Position numbers and translations under genes: made by a program | Notes under the pieces: model-generated | Database searches by the model: none | Told to the model about the DNA's origin: nothing | Seen by the model: the letters and a program-made list of their open reading frames with translations, nothing else | Part shown: positions 47,341 to 58,909 of the stretch, piece by piece | How positions within the stretch are numbered: position 1 is the first letter of the stretch | How the letters are laid out: every line of letters begins with the position of its first letter | Assembly (NCBI GenBank): GCA_030761205.1 | Contig: JAULJL010000039.1 | Span: forward strand, 5,342,001-5,406,000 | Source: Fremontodendron californicum | Lineage: Eukaryota; Streptophyta; Magnoliopsida; Malvales; Malvaceae | Direction: 5' to 3' | DNA length: 64,000 bases

Positions 47341-48064
47341 TTGTCATCAGAGCTCGTAGGTTTTTAATTTTAACTTGTTCATTGAACATGACTTAAACTA
47401 GGGAAATAATGTTTTTTGGTGAAATGTTTAAAATCTATCGAAATATGTCCGGATTTTTTGGATTATTATACAAACGTGTATAAGATCACGAAACTTGCGT
47501 AATATAACAGTTTTGGATTTGTTGGATCCTTGGTCTGATTTTAGGAATTATGAATTTTGATGAAAATCATGATTGAAACCGTCACTTTTTGAATTTTATG
47601 CGAATGCCCTAGCCAAATTTTAGGCAAAAATGAGTTTTTGCAACAGGGCATTGGGATGCCCGACCATAGGCATTAGAATACTTCAGGCATTTTTTTAAAA
47701 CAGTTTATAAATATAAATAAGGCATTTGAATGCCACAGAAAAGGAATTTGAATGCCCTATGATGTTTCAAAACAACTACAAATTTTTGTTAAGGAATTTG
47801 ATACCCTCCCAAGGGCATTTTGATGCCCAAGACAAAATTTCAAACATATTGTTTTTAAAATGTCAAATGATCAAATTTTACCTCGTTTATTTTATCTTAA
47901 ACTTTTTATTTAAATCTTCAAAGTCCTGATAACACAAAATTGATTATTATTATTTTTTTTAATCATTATGAATCTGTGTTATGAATATGTTTTATGAACC
48001 ATATTTTTTTGTATTTAACAGAAGACAATACCGAGAATTGTTCGACTCCGATGGTCAAGAGGAT
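47341..48064 (+). other. Leader of the Copia-like element with repeated palindromes
   Basis: Five GGCATT..AATGCC-type words occur in 190 bases (47646-47661, 47667-47681, 47721-47734, 47743-47757, 47813-47828), several perfect or near-perfect palindromes. No gag ORF. Element 2 begins right after the AGGAT at 48060-48064. Confidence 0.5.
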
Positions 48065-48806
48065 TGTAGCAACGGTTTTTAGCCCGGGTTGGATTCGAAT
48101 CCGACCCGGGCCATTTGCAAACAGGGCCTGCTATTCAGCAGGCCCAATCCGCAAGCCCACCAGGCCTGCTGTCCACTAACCCTAACCTAACCCTAATCTG
48201 ACAGCCCTCTGCCACTAGCCTCCCCTGCCACACGTCACCACCAACCATGCCACCACCAACCCTGCAACCACCTCCCCTGCACATGCCACCCACAAACCCA
48301 CACTCAACCTCAACCCCAAACACTCCACCCTCCATAAAGCCCCCCAATCACCAGCAAAAAGAGAGGGGAGGAGGAGGATCCAGATCGGACCCCCCCGTTC
48401 AAAAGATCCCCTGCAAAAAAAAAAAGAGACCCCCCCCTCACCAAAAACCCCAGATCCGAGGTCCGAAACCCCGATTCGGACCCCCCTTCCTCCATCACCG
48501 ACAACCAAAAAACCTCAGACCACAGAACCCCCCTCATTTTCTCTCCAATACACCCAAAACCCTGCAAAACAAAAAACAACATCCAGCAACAAAAAAACAA
48601 AAAAAAGGTCGAAAAGTTTTTCTTAGATCTACGGAGTTTCACCCAGATTCGGGCAAAACGATGCCCGAATCCGAGAAGATGAGATCGAAATCTCTCTGGC
48701 CGTGAAGTTTGAATACCGGATTCTGGGCTGGGGGGTTTCTGGGCTGAAGCAGAGAGAGAAAGAGAAGAAGAGAAAAAAAAGAGAGAAAAATGAAAAAAAA
48801 ATAAAA

Positions 48807-48824
48807 GGGGGCTATTTATAGCCC
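48807..48824 (+). promoter_or_regulatory. TATA-like palindrome in the element 2 LTR
   Basis: GGGGGCTATTTATAGCCC. The other LTR has GGGGCTATATATAGCCCC at 59696-59713, a perfect palindrome centred on a TATA word. Probable core promoter for the element RNA; the position, ~740-790 bases into the LTR, fits a U3 region. Confidence 0.5.
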
Positions 48825-48915
48825 TCTGGTACGGGTCAAGGTGACCCGCGCGTCAACCCGCGGGTCGACCCGGGGTCCACGCGGGTCACCCGCTTTCTTT
48901 TTTTAAAAAATTATA

Positions 48916-49140
48916 CGGCGCCAAAATGGCACCATTTCACCCAGGGTCCGCGCGTGGACCCGGATTCGATCCGGGGTCCGCGCGACTGACCCGGGTTAAA
49001 AAAAATAACATACAGCGCCGAAACGGCGCCGTTTCACCCAGGGTTCACGCGTGGACCCATATCCGACCCGGGGTCCGCGCGCCTGACCCGGGTTCAAAAA
49101 AAAAAGAGGGAAGGCGCCGAAACGGCGCTGTTTTCCCAAG
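48916..49140 (+). repeat. GC-rich ~97-bp repeats with GGCGCC palindromes
   Basis: GCGCCGAAACGGCGCCGTTT-type palindromes start near 48916, 49013 and 49112, each followed by CACCCAGGGTCCGCGCG and GACCCGGGTT blocks. The other LTR has a related but differently sized set (59790-60040). Very CpG-rich for this AT-rich locus. Confidence 0.7.
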
Positions 49141-49342
49141 GGAGGACCCGCGCGTCGACCCGCGGGTCGACCCGGGGTCCGCGCGGGTCACCCGCACATA
49201 AGAGAAAAAAAGAAAAAGACGATTCGGCCCAAACCGGATCCGGCCCGCGCCGAATCGGCCCAGGCTTTGGGCCTGCCAGCCCAACTGGCTAGTGTTGGGC
49301 CAAAGGAGGAAAGGAAAAAAGAGAAAAGGAAAAAAAAGAAAG

Positions 49343-49379
<37 letters not shown>

Positions 49380-50973
49380 GAAAAAAAGGGAAAAAGAAAA
49401 AAAAGAAAAAAAAAAGTAAAAAAAAAAAAAAAAATTTAAAAATTAAAAAAAAAGGGGAAAATTTGAATAGAAGGAAAAAAATAAATAAAGAAATATAAAA
49501 AAAGGGAAAAGCAAGTAAAATTAAAAATTAAAAAATAAAATAAAAATAAATAACAATAATAAAATAAAAAAAAAAAGAGGAAAAAGAATTAAAAAATTTT
49601 AAAAAGAAAAATTCACGATTATCAATTTTGACGTTTTGATTTTTTCAGGTGGTCGAGAACGGGCAAAGACTTTTACGAAGATCAAGTTCGGCATTTTGAA
49701 TTTCGGATTCTCGACATTTTTCACGTATGCTTTTAATTTTCTTTATTATTTTTTTATCATATTACTATTTGTATTTATTTATTTTAGTCCGGCATTCGAT
49801 ATATTTTTATTATTCTGTTTCGATTTTAAAATACTAAAATAATAATTTTTCTAATTAATACATGTCTTTTAAAATTATTTTCGGTAAATAAAATTTTCTA
49901 AAAACGGATTTCTTTCTCGGGATGGTCGGAGCATCAATCGTTCTTTGAAATGGTCCGAGTAAGAATAATAATCGAAACATTATCGAAAATATCGGAGTGA
50001 TTCGGGAATTATTCTTACATAGATAATTTCTTTTATTTCGAAAATAATTATTAAAAGCATTTTAATTTACTTTCCAAAAAGAAAAAAAAAAGATTTTAAT
50101 AAATGCGAATTACCGACGACGAAATTCGAAGGACGTCACGGTAGTGATTCCTAAGATATCTTGAGGTGAGAGAATTTCGTTAAATATCACCACGAGTGGT
50201 GGGAGTATTTAGCGACATGCTCGATACAAAAATTCATAAAAAATAAAAATAATAAAAATGAATAAATAGTGAATGCGATCGATATTTTGCCATGCTCGTG
50301 TTTTTAATATTATGATTCGCATGTTTAATTTTATAGTTCGATATTTAATCATATGTCTTATACGCTAAGTCGTATGCATCCGATATTTAAATATTCGCAT
50401 CATACGCATTTAAATAAAAATGGATGTAAATTACCGACGACAGAATTCGAAGGATATCACGGTTGTGATTCCTAAGATATCTCGAGGTGAGAAGATCTCG
50501 TTAAATACCACCAAGAGTGTTGGGAATATTTAATGAGTATTTTCGATAACAAATTTATGTTCACTTTCGTTTTTGAAAAAATAATAACAGTTCAAAAATT
50601 CAAAAAAATAATAAACATATTTTTTTTAAATAAAATAAAATAAAAAGAGAATTATTTTTAAATAGTAATTTCAAGTCCATTAAATCGAGATTTAAGATAA
50701 CACGTGATTAAATGGAACCATTTTCTAAAGGGCGTTGCGGGGGTGCTAATCTTTCCCCGCACGTAACTGACTCCCGAACCCAATCATGTTTTACTCTCTG
50801 GTTCAAAGCGCGGACTTCGAAATTGGTTTTACAAAAATGTTTTAATCAATTTTAAAATATTTTACTAAAACCGGTTTTAATAGGTGGCCAATCACACCTA
50901 GCAAAAAAGATTGGTGGCGACTCCATTTTGTGTTTTCAAATTCGTCTTAGCGGTCGAAAAAATCGTTATGACA

Positions 50974-52606
50974 GCTTGGCGACTCCACTGGGGACGCTTT
51001 GAGAGTCGAGCCACAAATTGATCATGTGTTATTTTAAAATCTCGATTGATGGATTTAATCGGTATTTAATTTTAATTCTCTTTATTTTCTTTCTTTCTTT
51101 CTTTTTATTTTGCTTTCATTTACATCTTGATATTTGTTAATTCTTTATTCATATTTTTTGTGTCGTTTATTTATTTTTTTAATAATTATGGAATGTTTAG
51201 AATAAAGGGTCGTAGACAAATAGTCGAGGGTTTGTTTGTTCCTTCTCACACCCGAGCACGTGCATTTCATACATAAGCTCTATACCCGAGCTTTATCCCT
51301 TTAGGTAGAAGTAAAGTACCTACGCTCTCGTGAGGTAATAACCTCCGCATGGGCTAGCGAAACACTTTCGGAGTAATAAAGTACCTACGCTTTCGTGAGG
51401 TAATAACCTCCGCATAAGCCTGGAAAATATACTACAACAAATTGAACCCGTTTAAATCGGGATGCCTTACTAGCCTTCACGGGCGACAGTGAGGAGCAAT
51501 TTGGAGCCTTTTAGAACCTAACTCAATCTCATGTAGTGAACTTGAGTAGAGCAATATCAAATTTCCGATCGGATATCCTCGAAATTAGGAAGGAACATTG
51601 TGATCTTTCGCTATTTGTTTACATTCCGAGCAAGAACTGTAAATCGGGTAATGATGAACGTACATCGTGCTACCCGCAATAAGTTTCATTTTTCGCCCCG
51701 AAGACACCGTGATGCTGAAATAAGTTGATACTGTCGGGGCAAGTGTTCGTTAACTTTTTGAATTTGTAAATATGAAAATTCTTTCTTTTCCTACATCTCG
51801 TACATTTCATGCATTGATGCATTTGTAAATAAAGCATGTACATTTATAATTGTATTTTTGATTTCACAGTGATAATAATCTCATTTGATAAATTGCATAA
51901 ACACTTGTTGTCGATTAAAGGAGAATTGCGAATCGGTAGTGTTGAATAAATACTCGGACATTTGTGTCGTAATAAGATTCACTACCACAAAAGTTTTTGA
52001 TAAAAATTGGTTTTTTTTTTAAATAATATTTTTATTTTTACGAAAAAAAATATGTTTAAAAAAAAAAAAACAAAAAACAAAAAAAACTGTGGATTGAATT
52101 TGGGGGCAAGGTTTGTGCAATGAAATTGTTGAATAAGTAAGTTTAGTCCAAATCATGTTAATCCAATTATCGAATAATATTTTTTTTTGGTATATATTCA
52201 TGCATTATATTGTTTATTCTTTACAAATCAAATTAGCATCATTTTGCAATCATAACATGCACGGTCATTCATTGTAGAATACATTAGTGACATACATGAT
52301 CGTTCTCCGTTTATACCAAAATATCAATTCATTTATTCTTTACATGCATCATATCGACATCGTGATTGCAGTAATAACAATAAGGTCATGCATTCGTGAC
52401 ATACATGGTCACTCATTGTACATGCTCATGGATTAATTTGTTTATTCTTTACATGCATCTTATGGGCATCGTGTTACATTCACGGCATTCATAGCTCATG
52501 CATCATGAAACACACTTGAGGAATAAAAAAGAAGTCGGTTTAGTTTTGAAAACTTTGAAAGGATTTCTCTTCCAAATCAGAGGTATAAGAATCACTGCGT
52601 ACCTAT
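50974..52606 (+). promoter_or_regulatory. PBS and 5' leader of element 2
   Basis: TTGGCGACTCCACTGGGGAC follows the LTR after two bases and is the PBS. In the leader a ~38-base unit is repeated at 51312 and 51377 and contains GAGGT-AATA-ACCTC. Blocks GCCTTACTAGCCTTCACGGG and GTACATCG...CCCGCAATAA are shared with element 1. 52200-52500 has repeats of CATTCATTGTA and TTTACATGCATC words. Non-coding. Confidence 0.75.
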
Positions 52607-54097
52607 ATGACACAGGCCGGAACCATGGAGGATGAACAAAACAGACTGGATAGAGTGGAAAGAGCACACAGAGAATTACAAGAACAGTTAGCCACATCTC
52701 AGCAAGAAACACAAGAACAGATAACAAAATCTCAAGAGGAGTCACGCGAGCAAATAGACAAGATAATTGAAATGATGACTAGGCTGACCCGAGGAAAATG
52801 GGTTGCTGAAGAATCAATCATAGGGGAAGAATCTCAACCTCAAGTAAACAACAACGAAGATCCTATCTACCTACCAAGTCAACAAGGCCGAGGACAATTT
52901 CAATTGAACTCGGAATTTCACCCCTTAGACTCAGTTATTATTCCAAGCCAAGATGGCTCACCAGAACAAGGAAAGCTGAAGAAATGTGTGGCAAAGCAAG
53001 TGGGAGACACAGAAGTGCAACAGAAGTATGATCGGTTTGAAGAAAGACTCAAAGCGATAGAAGGAATAGACGTTTTCGGGAATACGGATCCGAATGAGCT
53101 CAGCTTGGTCCCAGATTTGGCGATTCCGCTAAAATTCAAGGCCCCTGAATTTGAAAAGTATGACGGATCGAAATGTCCATCAACTCACGTCACGATGTTC
53201 TTTCGGAAAATGGCTGGCTACACCAACAATGACAAGCTGTTAATCCACTGCTTCCAAGACAGTTTAACAGGGTCTGCTGCAAGATGGTATAATCAGTTGG
53301 ATCGAGGCTGTATCCGTTCTTGGAAAGATTTGGCAAAAGCTTTCAAGACTCAGTATAAGCACATGATCGACATGGCACCAGATAGGTTAACCTTGCAAAA
53401 TATGGGGAAAAAGGCCACTGAGAGCTTCAAAGAATATGCTCAGAGGTGGATGGACATGGCCACCCAAGTACGACCGGCTTTGACTCAAAAGGAAATTACT
53501 GTCCTTTTTGTGAATACACTGCACGCTCCGTACTATGATAGACTCGTTGGCAATGCCACAAAGAATTTTGCAGATATGGTAACCTCAGGAGAGATGATTG
53601 AAAATGCTATCAAGAACGGAAAACTCGAAGGAGATAAGACATCCAATGCCGAGAGAAACGAGACACTTGAAAGGAAGGAGGAACATGTCCAGGCTATGGG
53701 AGAATTCACTCCATATCCCCGGGTCTCTCCATATCAATCATGTTACTCTACCAATGTCTCTCCAAGTCATTATCCTTACCTTCCAGATATTCAAACACCT
53801 CATCCTATGCCAGCCCCTGCAACTAGGCCTGCTTCCCAGAAACGACCGAGAGGCAACCAAGAGAAATTTTTAATCTCAATCTCCGACCTGTTGCAATTAC
53901 TAATGAAGAATCAATACCTTACCCCTGTGCCTTTGAAAACAGCTCCAAACCCATCAGCAAGAAGTTATGACCCATACAGCAAGTGTGAGTATCACATGGG
54001 GGCAATTGGACATTCAACTGAAAAATGCAGACAACTGAAGGAAAAGATTGAAGGTCTTGTCCACAATGACATTTTGACTCCAGAGTTAGTCGAATAG
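52607..54097 (+). CDS. Gag polyprotein of element 2, intact
   Basis: 496 codons. Two ATGs occur near the start (residues 1 and 7); the second gives MEDEQ, the counterpart of MENEQ in element 1, and may be the true start. Residues ~8-65 form a Gln/Glu-rich coiled coil. The Ty3/gypsy capsid domain spans ~175-340: DKLLIHCFQDSLTGSAARWY (209-228), SWKDLAKAFKTQY (238-250), ESFKEYAQRW (272-281). A Pro-rich linker leads to the knuckle CEYHMGAIGHSTEKC (460-474), in which His replaces the second Cys of a classic CCHC, as is common in Tat/Ogre-type Gag. It ends with stop at 54095-54097 with no protease after it. Likely builds cytoplasmic particles packaging element RNA; polymerase would have to be supplied in trans. 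Confidence 0.92.
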   Translation: MTQAGTMEDEQNRLDRVERAHRELQEQLATSQQETQEQITKSQEESREQIDKIIEMMTRLTRGKWVAEESIIGEESQPQVNNNEDPIYLPSQQGRGQFQLNSEFHPLDSVIIPSQDGSPEQGKLKKCVAKQVGDTEVQQKYDRFEERLKAIEGIDVFGNTDPNELSLVPDLAIPLKFKAPEFEKYDGSKCPSTHVTMFFRKMAGYTNNDKLLIHCFQDSLTGSAARWYNQLDRGCIRSWKDLAKAFKTQYKHMIDMAPDRLTLQNMGKKATESFKEYAQRWMDMATQVRPALTQKEITVLFVNTLHAPYYDRLVGNATKNFADMVTSGEMIENAIKNGKLEGDKTSNAERNETLERKEEHVQAMGEFTPYPRVSPYQSCYSTNVSPSHYPYLPDIQTPHPMPAPATRPASQKRPRGNQEKFLISISDLLQLLMKNQYLTPVPLKTAPNPSARSYDPYSKCEYHMGAIGHSTEKCRQLKEKIEGLVHNDILTPELVE

Positions 54098-56874
54098 TGG
54101 AAATCCGCATTGCATTAAATCGGTTTCTTCGCCACGGGTTTGGAGGATGAGAATGGTTACCTTTAAAAGCACGACGACAAGCATTGAGGAATATGCATGT
54201 AGTTCTACGCCTCATCATGAAAGCACTTGTCTTATGTTGGCATTCACATGAAATAAATAAATTTTGAATTTCAAAAGCTTCGCGTTTATTGTGTTTTAAT
54301 GTGAATTTGCAAAAATAAACATTAAAGAAATTCTTGATTTTGAAGAGCGCGTTCTTAAAAGAAAAAATCTTTCTTCATCTTAAGAAATGATGAGATATCT
54401 TGAGATTATTGATGATCAATGTTAGAAATGACCCAACACCCTTTCCCCTCTCTTTCGGACTTGCCTATGCTTGAATCCTTTGAGTTTGAAACAGTCAATG
54501 CTTCCAGGAATATATTGTTGAATTTCAGAAACCATAGTCAGTGCAATAAGAAAAATGCAGATCCTAGTTTAGGTTATGAGCAATGGAACAAACTTTTTGA
54601 AAAATCCGAGTTTTTTGGTGTCTCAAACAAGTGAAACCTTTTTCAAGAATCTGGATTATGGTAAATTGATGTGTGTCAAGGTTATGCCAAAACCATTCAC
54701 ATCCCTTTCTGTAACCACAAAACAAGAGTTGCCCAGACGTCACTTCATGATTAACGTCTCAGGTAACAATGACTAAACCTGATTTTCTCGTGTTCCTAGA
54801 AAAAAGCTGTTTTTGAACCATATTCTTTCTTGTCCCTTCGAAAAGCCAAAAAGACTTGAGGTGTTCCTCGTTATGATACGAATTCTCATTTGTGTGACCA
54901 ATCAAATGGTGCATCATTTGTGGATACGGAGGACACGTGGTGAATGAAGATAAAGTAATTTTCGGAGCATGCATCAAAAAAGAAAAAATGAAAAAAAGAA
55001 AAGAAAGAAAATGAAAAACAAGTGTGACATCATGCATTTATGAAATTCAAGATGGTTTCAAGAAAGAAAAAACCTTTTCATTATTTTCCTCTAAGGAATG
55101 ACTCTTCGATTTACGTGCTTGTGTTCAAGATGAAAAATGGCAATCTTTCATCATCCTTTCACAAATCATAAAATATCCTTTTGCTACCCCTTTTGAGCCT
55201 AATGAATGCTTTCGTTCTTTCAACCCCGATCAAGGATCACCCTCCACACTAGGGGGCAAATGCGAGTAAGGATCTTTTCAAAGGTCACAGATAGTGAAGT
55301 CTTGGTTCAAAGACGAAAAAAGAATGCCGTGAATCAAAGAGAAATCTGAGCTTCCAAACAACTACGGGCTCACCTTGTCAAAATAGAAACGCCAAAAAAA
55401 GGGAGATAAAAAAAATGAAAGCAAAAAAAAAATAGAAAAGGAAGAAAAGAACGGATGAAAATCATCGAATAAAGAGAAAGCTCAGAAAAGACAGATGTTT
55501 CGAAAAGAATCCCCCTTATGAAATAATCCTTGATTTGATCACCTTTTAAACACATGCTTGGGCCTATTTATCTTTTCTTTCAATACCTCGAACCTCGACC
55601 TACATTACGTACCTGAAAAAGACCATTTTGATCGAGCATGGTCATTTAAATTGATGAGTCTATTCTTAGAGGAATGCATGAGACTTCGGTCTCCTTTCTG
55701 GTTAAAAATCCTTTTTGAATAAGTTTTGATTTCTTGAATGCATGGTGAAACATTTAATGAAAAAAATGAAAAAATGGAAAGAAGGAGACTCTAGGGTGAA
55801 AACCCAACATGGGCAGTCTAGAGTAAAAAAAGGAGAATTTCGGTGCTGTTTATGGTATTGTCAAGGCCATGACGAAAAAATAGGTCATTTTGAAGAAATC
55901 AAGGAACATCTGGGAATTCCAAAATATCCCAAAACTGTCAACTCTCGTTTGTAGGTTTGACTTTAAAAAAATGAGACCATTTTCCTTTCCAGAATTAACT
56001 TTCCAGTTTGAACATCCCAGCTAGTCTTGACGTTTGTCAAAACGCCATAATTTGGAAGCTAAAAGAAGGTTGAATTTGTTTGAGTCCAAAAAAAATCATG
56101 TTCTACAAAATCTGTTCCATTTGTGAGTCTAGAAAGGATATGCATTTTTCTGTTGTGAAGACTCCTTGGATCAACCAAAATCTTGTGGTACCAAGCTTTT
56201 CGACTCAATTTAAAAAAGCCGCATGGACACTCAGAAAAACTTCTAACCGTGATCATCAATTTTTAAGAAGTTTGGATATCAGATGATGACATTTTCAGCT
56301 CAAAAGTTTTCAGTAAATAAGCAAACATTTTTCAAAAAAAAAAAAGCAAGCAAAAGCAGATAAATGAAAATATTTTTGGAAGAAACCATTTTCGATGTTG
56401 GCATAAGGTAAAGGTTCTTCTGGCCCAGAGGTATGGAACTATTGAGTTAGAAGAAATGAACATTTGACTCGGACTGCAGTTGATAAAAACTTGAAAAACT
56501 ATCGGGGCAAAGAGATAGTTCTAAAGTGAAGAAAAAGGTTGATCTCTTACGAGGCACGAGCGTTTCAGGATACACTCTGCTTAGAAGAGGAAAAACGATT
56601 TGGAAAAAGCTAAACCAAGATCAGGAAAAACAATGGCGAACATTCACATCATTCATGAACATTCGCATATTTATTAAGTTTTGCATCTACATCGTGTCGT
56701 AAAATGTGTACATTATCCGAGGGTACTGGCACATGCATCATCAGGGGCATATGCATTGACTTCGCATAACATTCACATTTCATGCATGACATTGACTATT
56801 TGAAATTTTGACATTTGAATTCGAACATTCAGTGAGATTTTCTTCCAAGATGTGATTGTGAAAGATCTTCAGGT
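54098..56874 (+). other. Long non-coding interior of element 2
   Basis: Occupies the place of pol but shows no protease, RT, RNase H or integrase motif. The 71-codon ORF at 54419-54634 (SFEFETVNASRNILLNFRNH) has a counterpart in element 1 at about 13560-13770, where it is broken. Other shared stretches lie near 55220-55300. ORFs elsewhere are short and A-rich. Confidence 0.6.
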
Positions 56875-57715
56875 ATGATCACCAAGACCTCCGGGCACCT
56901 CTTTTAAAACCTCCGGGTTACCTCTCTTAAATCCTCCGGGCACGAAAAAAGAAAAAGAAAATTAGAAAAAAAGAAGACCTCCGGGCATCTGTTTTAAAAC
57001 CTCTGGGTTACCTTTTTAAGACCTCCGGGCACAGCAAAAAGAGAAATTAGAAAAAAAAGACCTCCGGGCACCTGTTCAAAGACCTCTGGGCATTTCTTTT
57101 AAATCCTTCCGGGCACAGCAAAAAAGGAAAATTAGAAAGAAAGAAAGAAGACCACCGGGCATCTATTCTAAAACCTCCGGGTTACCTCTTTCAAGACCTC
57201 CGGGCACCATTTTCAAAGAAAAGACATTTTTAAAGACCTCCAGGCACCTGTTTCAAGACCTCCGGGCATTATTCTCAGAAGTCATGTTTTTAAGACCTCC
57301 GGGCACTATTCTCGAAAATCATGGATAAGACCTCCGGGCGCCATTTTCAATGAAAAGACATTTTTAAAGACCTCCGGGCACCTATTTCAAGATCTCCGAG
57401 CATTATTCTCAAAAATCATGTAAACAAGACCTCCGGGCATCATTTTCAAGGAAAAGACATTTTTAAGACCTCCGGGCAACTGTTTCAAGACCTCCGGGCA
57501 TTATCCTTAAAAATCATGTTTTCAAGACCTCCGGGCACCTTTCTAAAAAATCATTGATAAAGACCTCTGGGCGTCATTATCAAAGTCAAGAATAGGACCT
57601 CCGAGCAGCACTTTCAAAGAAGTAACATTTTTAGACCTCCAAGTATCTGCTTTCAAAAACCTCCGGGTAACATCTTTCAAAATGATATTTTTCAAAACTT
57701 CCGGGTACCATTTTC
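56875..57715 (+). repeat. GACCTCCGGGCA minisatellite of element 2
   Basis: About 27 copies of GACCTCCGGGCA or close variants (AACCTCCGGGTTACC) spaced 20-50 bases apart by A-rich linkers such as AAAAAGAAAATTAG and TTTTCAAAGAAAAGACATTT. Reverse complement of the element 1 array. Confidence 0.85.
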
Positions 57716-57950
57716 AATTCTTGCGAAGTCAAACTCGTTACATTAAGAAGGGTCGAGCCTCAGTATGATTATTCAAGTGGCGATATCCGAAGAATCTGAC
57801 AAGGAATTTCAAAACTAAACGAGAAAGAGATGGGGATATCCAGAATGAGTCTTCACTTTTGTAAGACTAAGGTAGTAAGTGAGATGATGACCCAAGTTGT
57901 GTTCAAACTCATTGTCAAAAATTCGAAGTTCGTTTTTAAATTTCAAAGTT

Positions 57951-58790
57951 GTGGAGCCTCTGATGAGAGGAGCAATTTATTTTCAAAGTCGTGGAGCCTC
58001 TGATGAGAGGAGCAATTTATTTTCAAAGTTGTGGAGCCTCTGATGAGAGGAGCAATTTATTTTCAAAATCGTGGAGCCTCTGATGAGAGGAGCAATTTAT
58101 TTTCAAAGTTGTGGAGCCTCTGACGAGAGGAGCAAATTATTTTCAAAGTCGTGGAGCCTCTGATGAGAGGAGCAATTTATTTTCAAAGTCGTGGAGCCTC
58201 TGATGAGATGAGCAATTTATTTTCAAAGTTGTGGAGCCTCTGATGAGATGAGCAATTTATTTTCCAAGTGATAGAGCCTCTGATGAGAGGAGCAATTTAT
58301 TTTTGAAGTGATAGAGCCTCTGATGAGAGGAGCAATTTATTTTTGAAGTGATAGAGCCTCTGATGAGAGAAACAATTTATTTTTGAAGTGATAGAGCCTC
58401 TAATGAGAGGAGCAATTTATTTTTGAAGTGATAAAGCCTCTGATGAAAGGAGCAATTTATTTTTGAAGTGATAGAGCCTCTGGTGAGAGGAGCAATTTAT
58501 TTTCCAAGTGATAGAGCCTCTGATGAGAGGAGCAATTTATTTTTCAAGTGATAGAGCCTCTGATGAGAGGAGCAATTTATTTTCCAGGTGATAGAGCCTC
58601 TGATGAGAGGAGCAATTTATTTTCCAAGTGATAGAGCCTCTGATGAGAGGAGCAATTTATTTTCCAAGTGATAGTGCCTCTGATGAGAGGAGCAATTTAT
58701 TTTTTAAATGATAGAGCCTCTGATGAGAGGAGCAATTTATTTTTGAAGTGATAGAGCCTCTGATCAGAGGAGCGATTTATTTTTCGATTG
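57951..58790 (+). repeat. Exact 40-bp tandem array of element 2, 21 copies
   Basis: Unit: GAGCCTCTGATGAGAGGAGC plus AATTTATTTTC-type tail. The register stays at exactly 40 bases over about 21 units with no indels; only substitutions differ, e.g. TTTCAAAGTCGTG in the first part and TTTTGAAGTGATA later. The shift from one variant to the other in blocks points to stepwise expansion. Confidence 0.92.
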
Positions 58791-58888
58791 ATAAGAACCT
58801 CCGATGGAGAGAGCCCTCCTAGAACAAACACGTGCATAATTCCTAACAAAAACGTTGCTCGCGTCTTTGCCCTATTCCTAATTCTCAG

Positions 58889-58909
58889 CAATAGGCAAAG
58901 AGGGGCAGA
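58889..58909 (+). promoter_or_regulatory. Polypurine tract of element 2
   Basis: CAATAGGCAAAGAGGGGCAGA directly precedes the LTR start TGTAGCAACGG. Confidence 0.8.

Larger units (their letters stand above)
48065..50973 (+). repeat. 5' LTR of element 2
   Basis: 2909 bp. Contains an early GGGCCTGCTATTCAGCAGGC hairpin, a short telomere-like CCCTAA run (48176-48196), a TATA-like palindrome, GC-rich 97-bp repeats, a 300-bp purine (GA-rich) stretch and a repeated hairpin unit (50102-50216, 50430-50533). Bases 49124-49670 have no counterpart in the other LTR. Confidence 0.9.

Noticed and set aside
48247..48705. 152-codon Pro/Lys-rich ORF in the element 2 LTR
   Set aside because: It comes from C- and A-rich low-complexity LTR sequence; the matching part of the other LTR breaks the frame.
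49292..49498. Lys-rich 68-codon ORF
   Set aside because: Simple purine tract (AAAGAAAAG)n, not a gene.
57951..58790. CRISPR-like regular array
   Set aside because: The 40-bp units are contiguous tandem repeats without unique spacers, inside a plant LTR retrotransposon.
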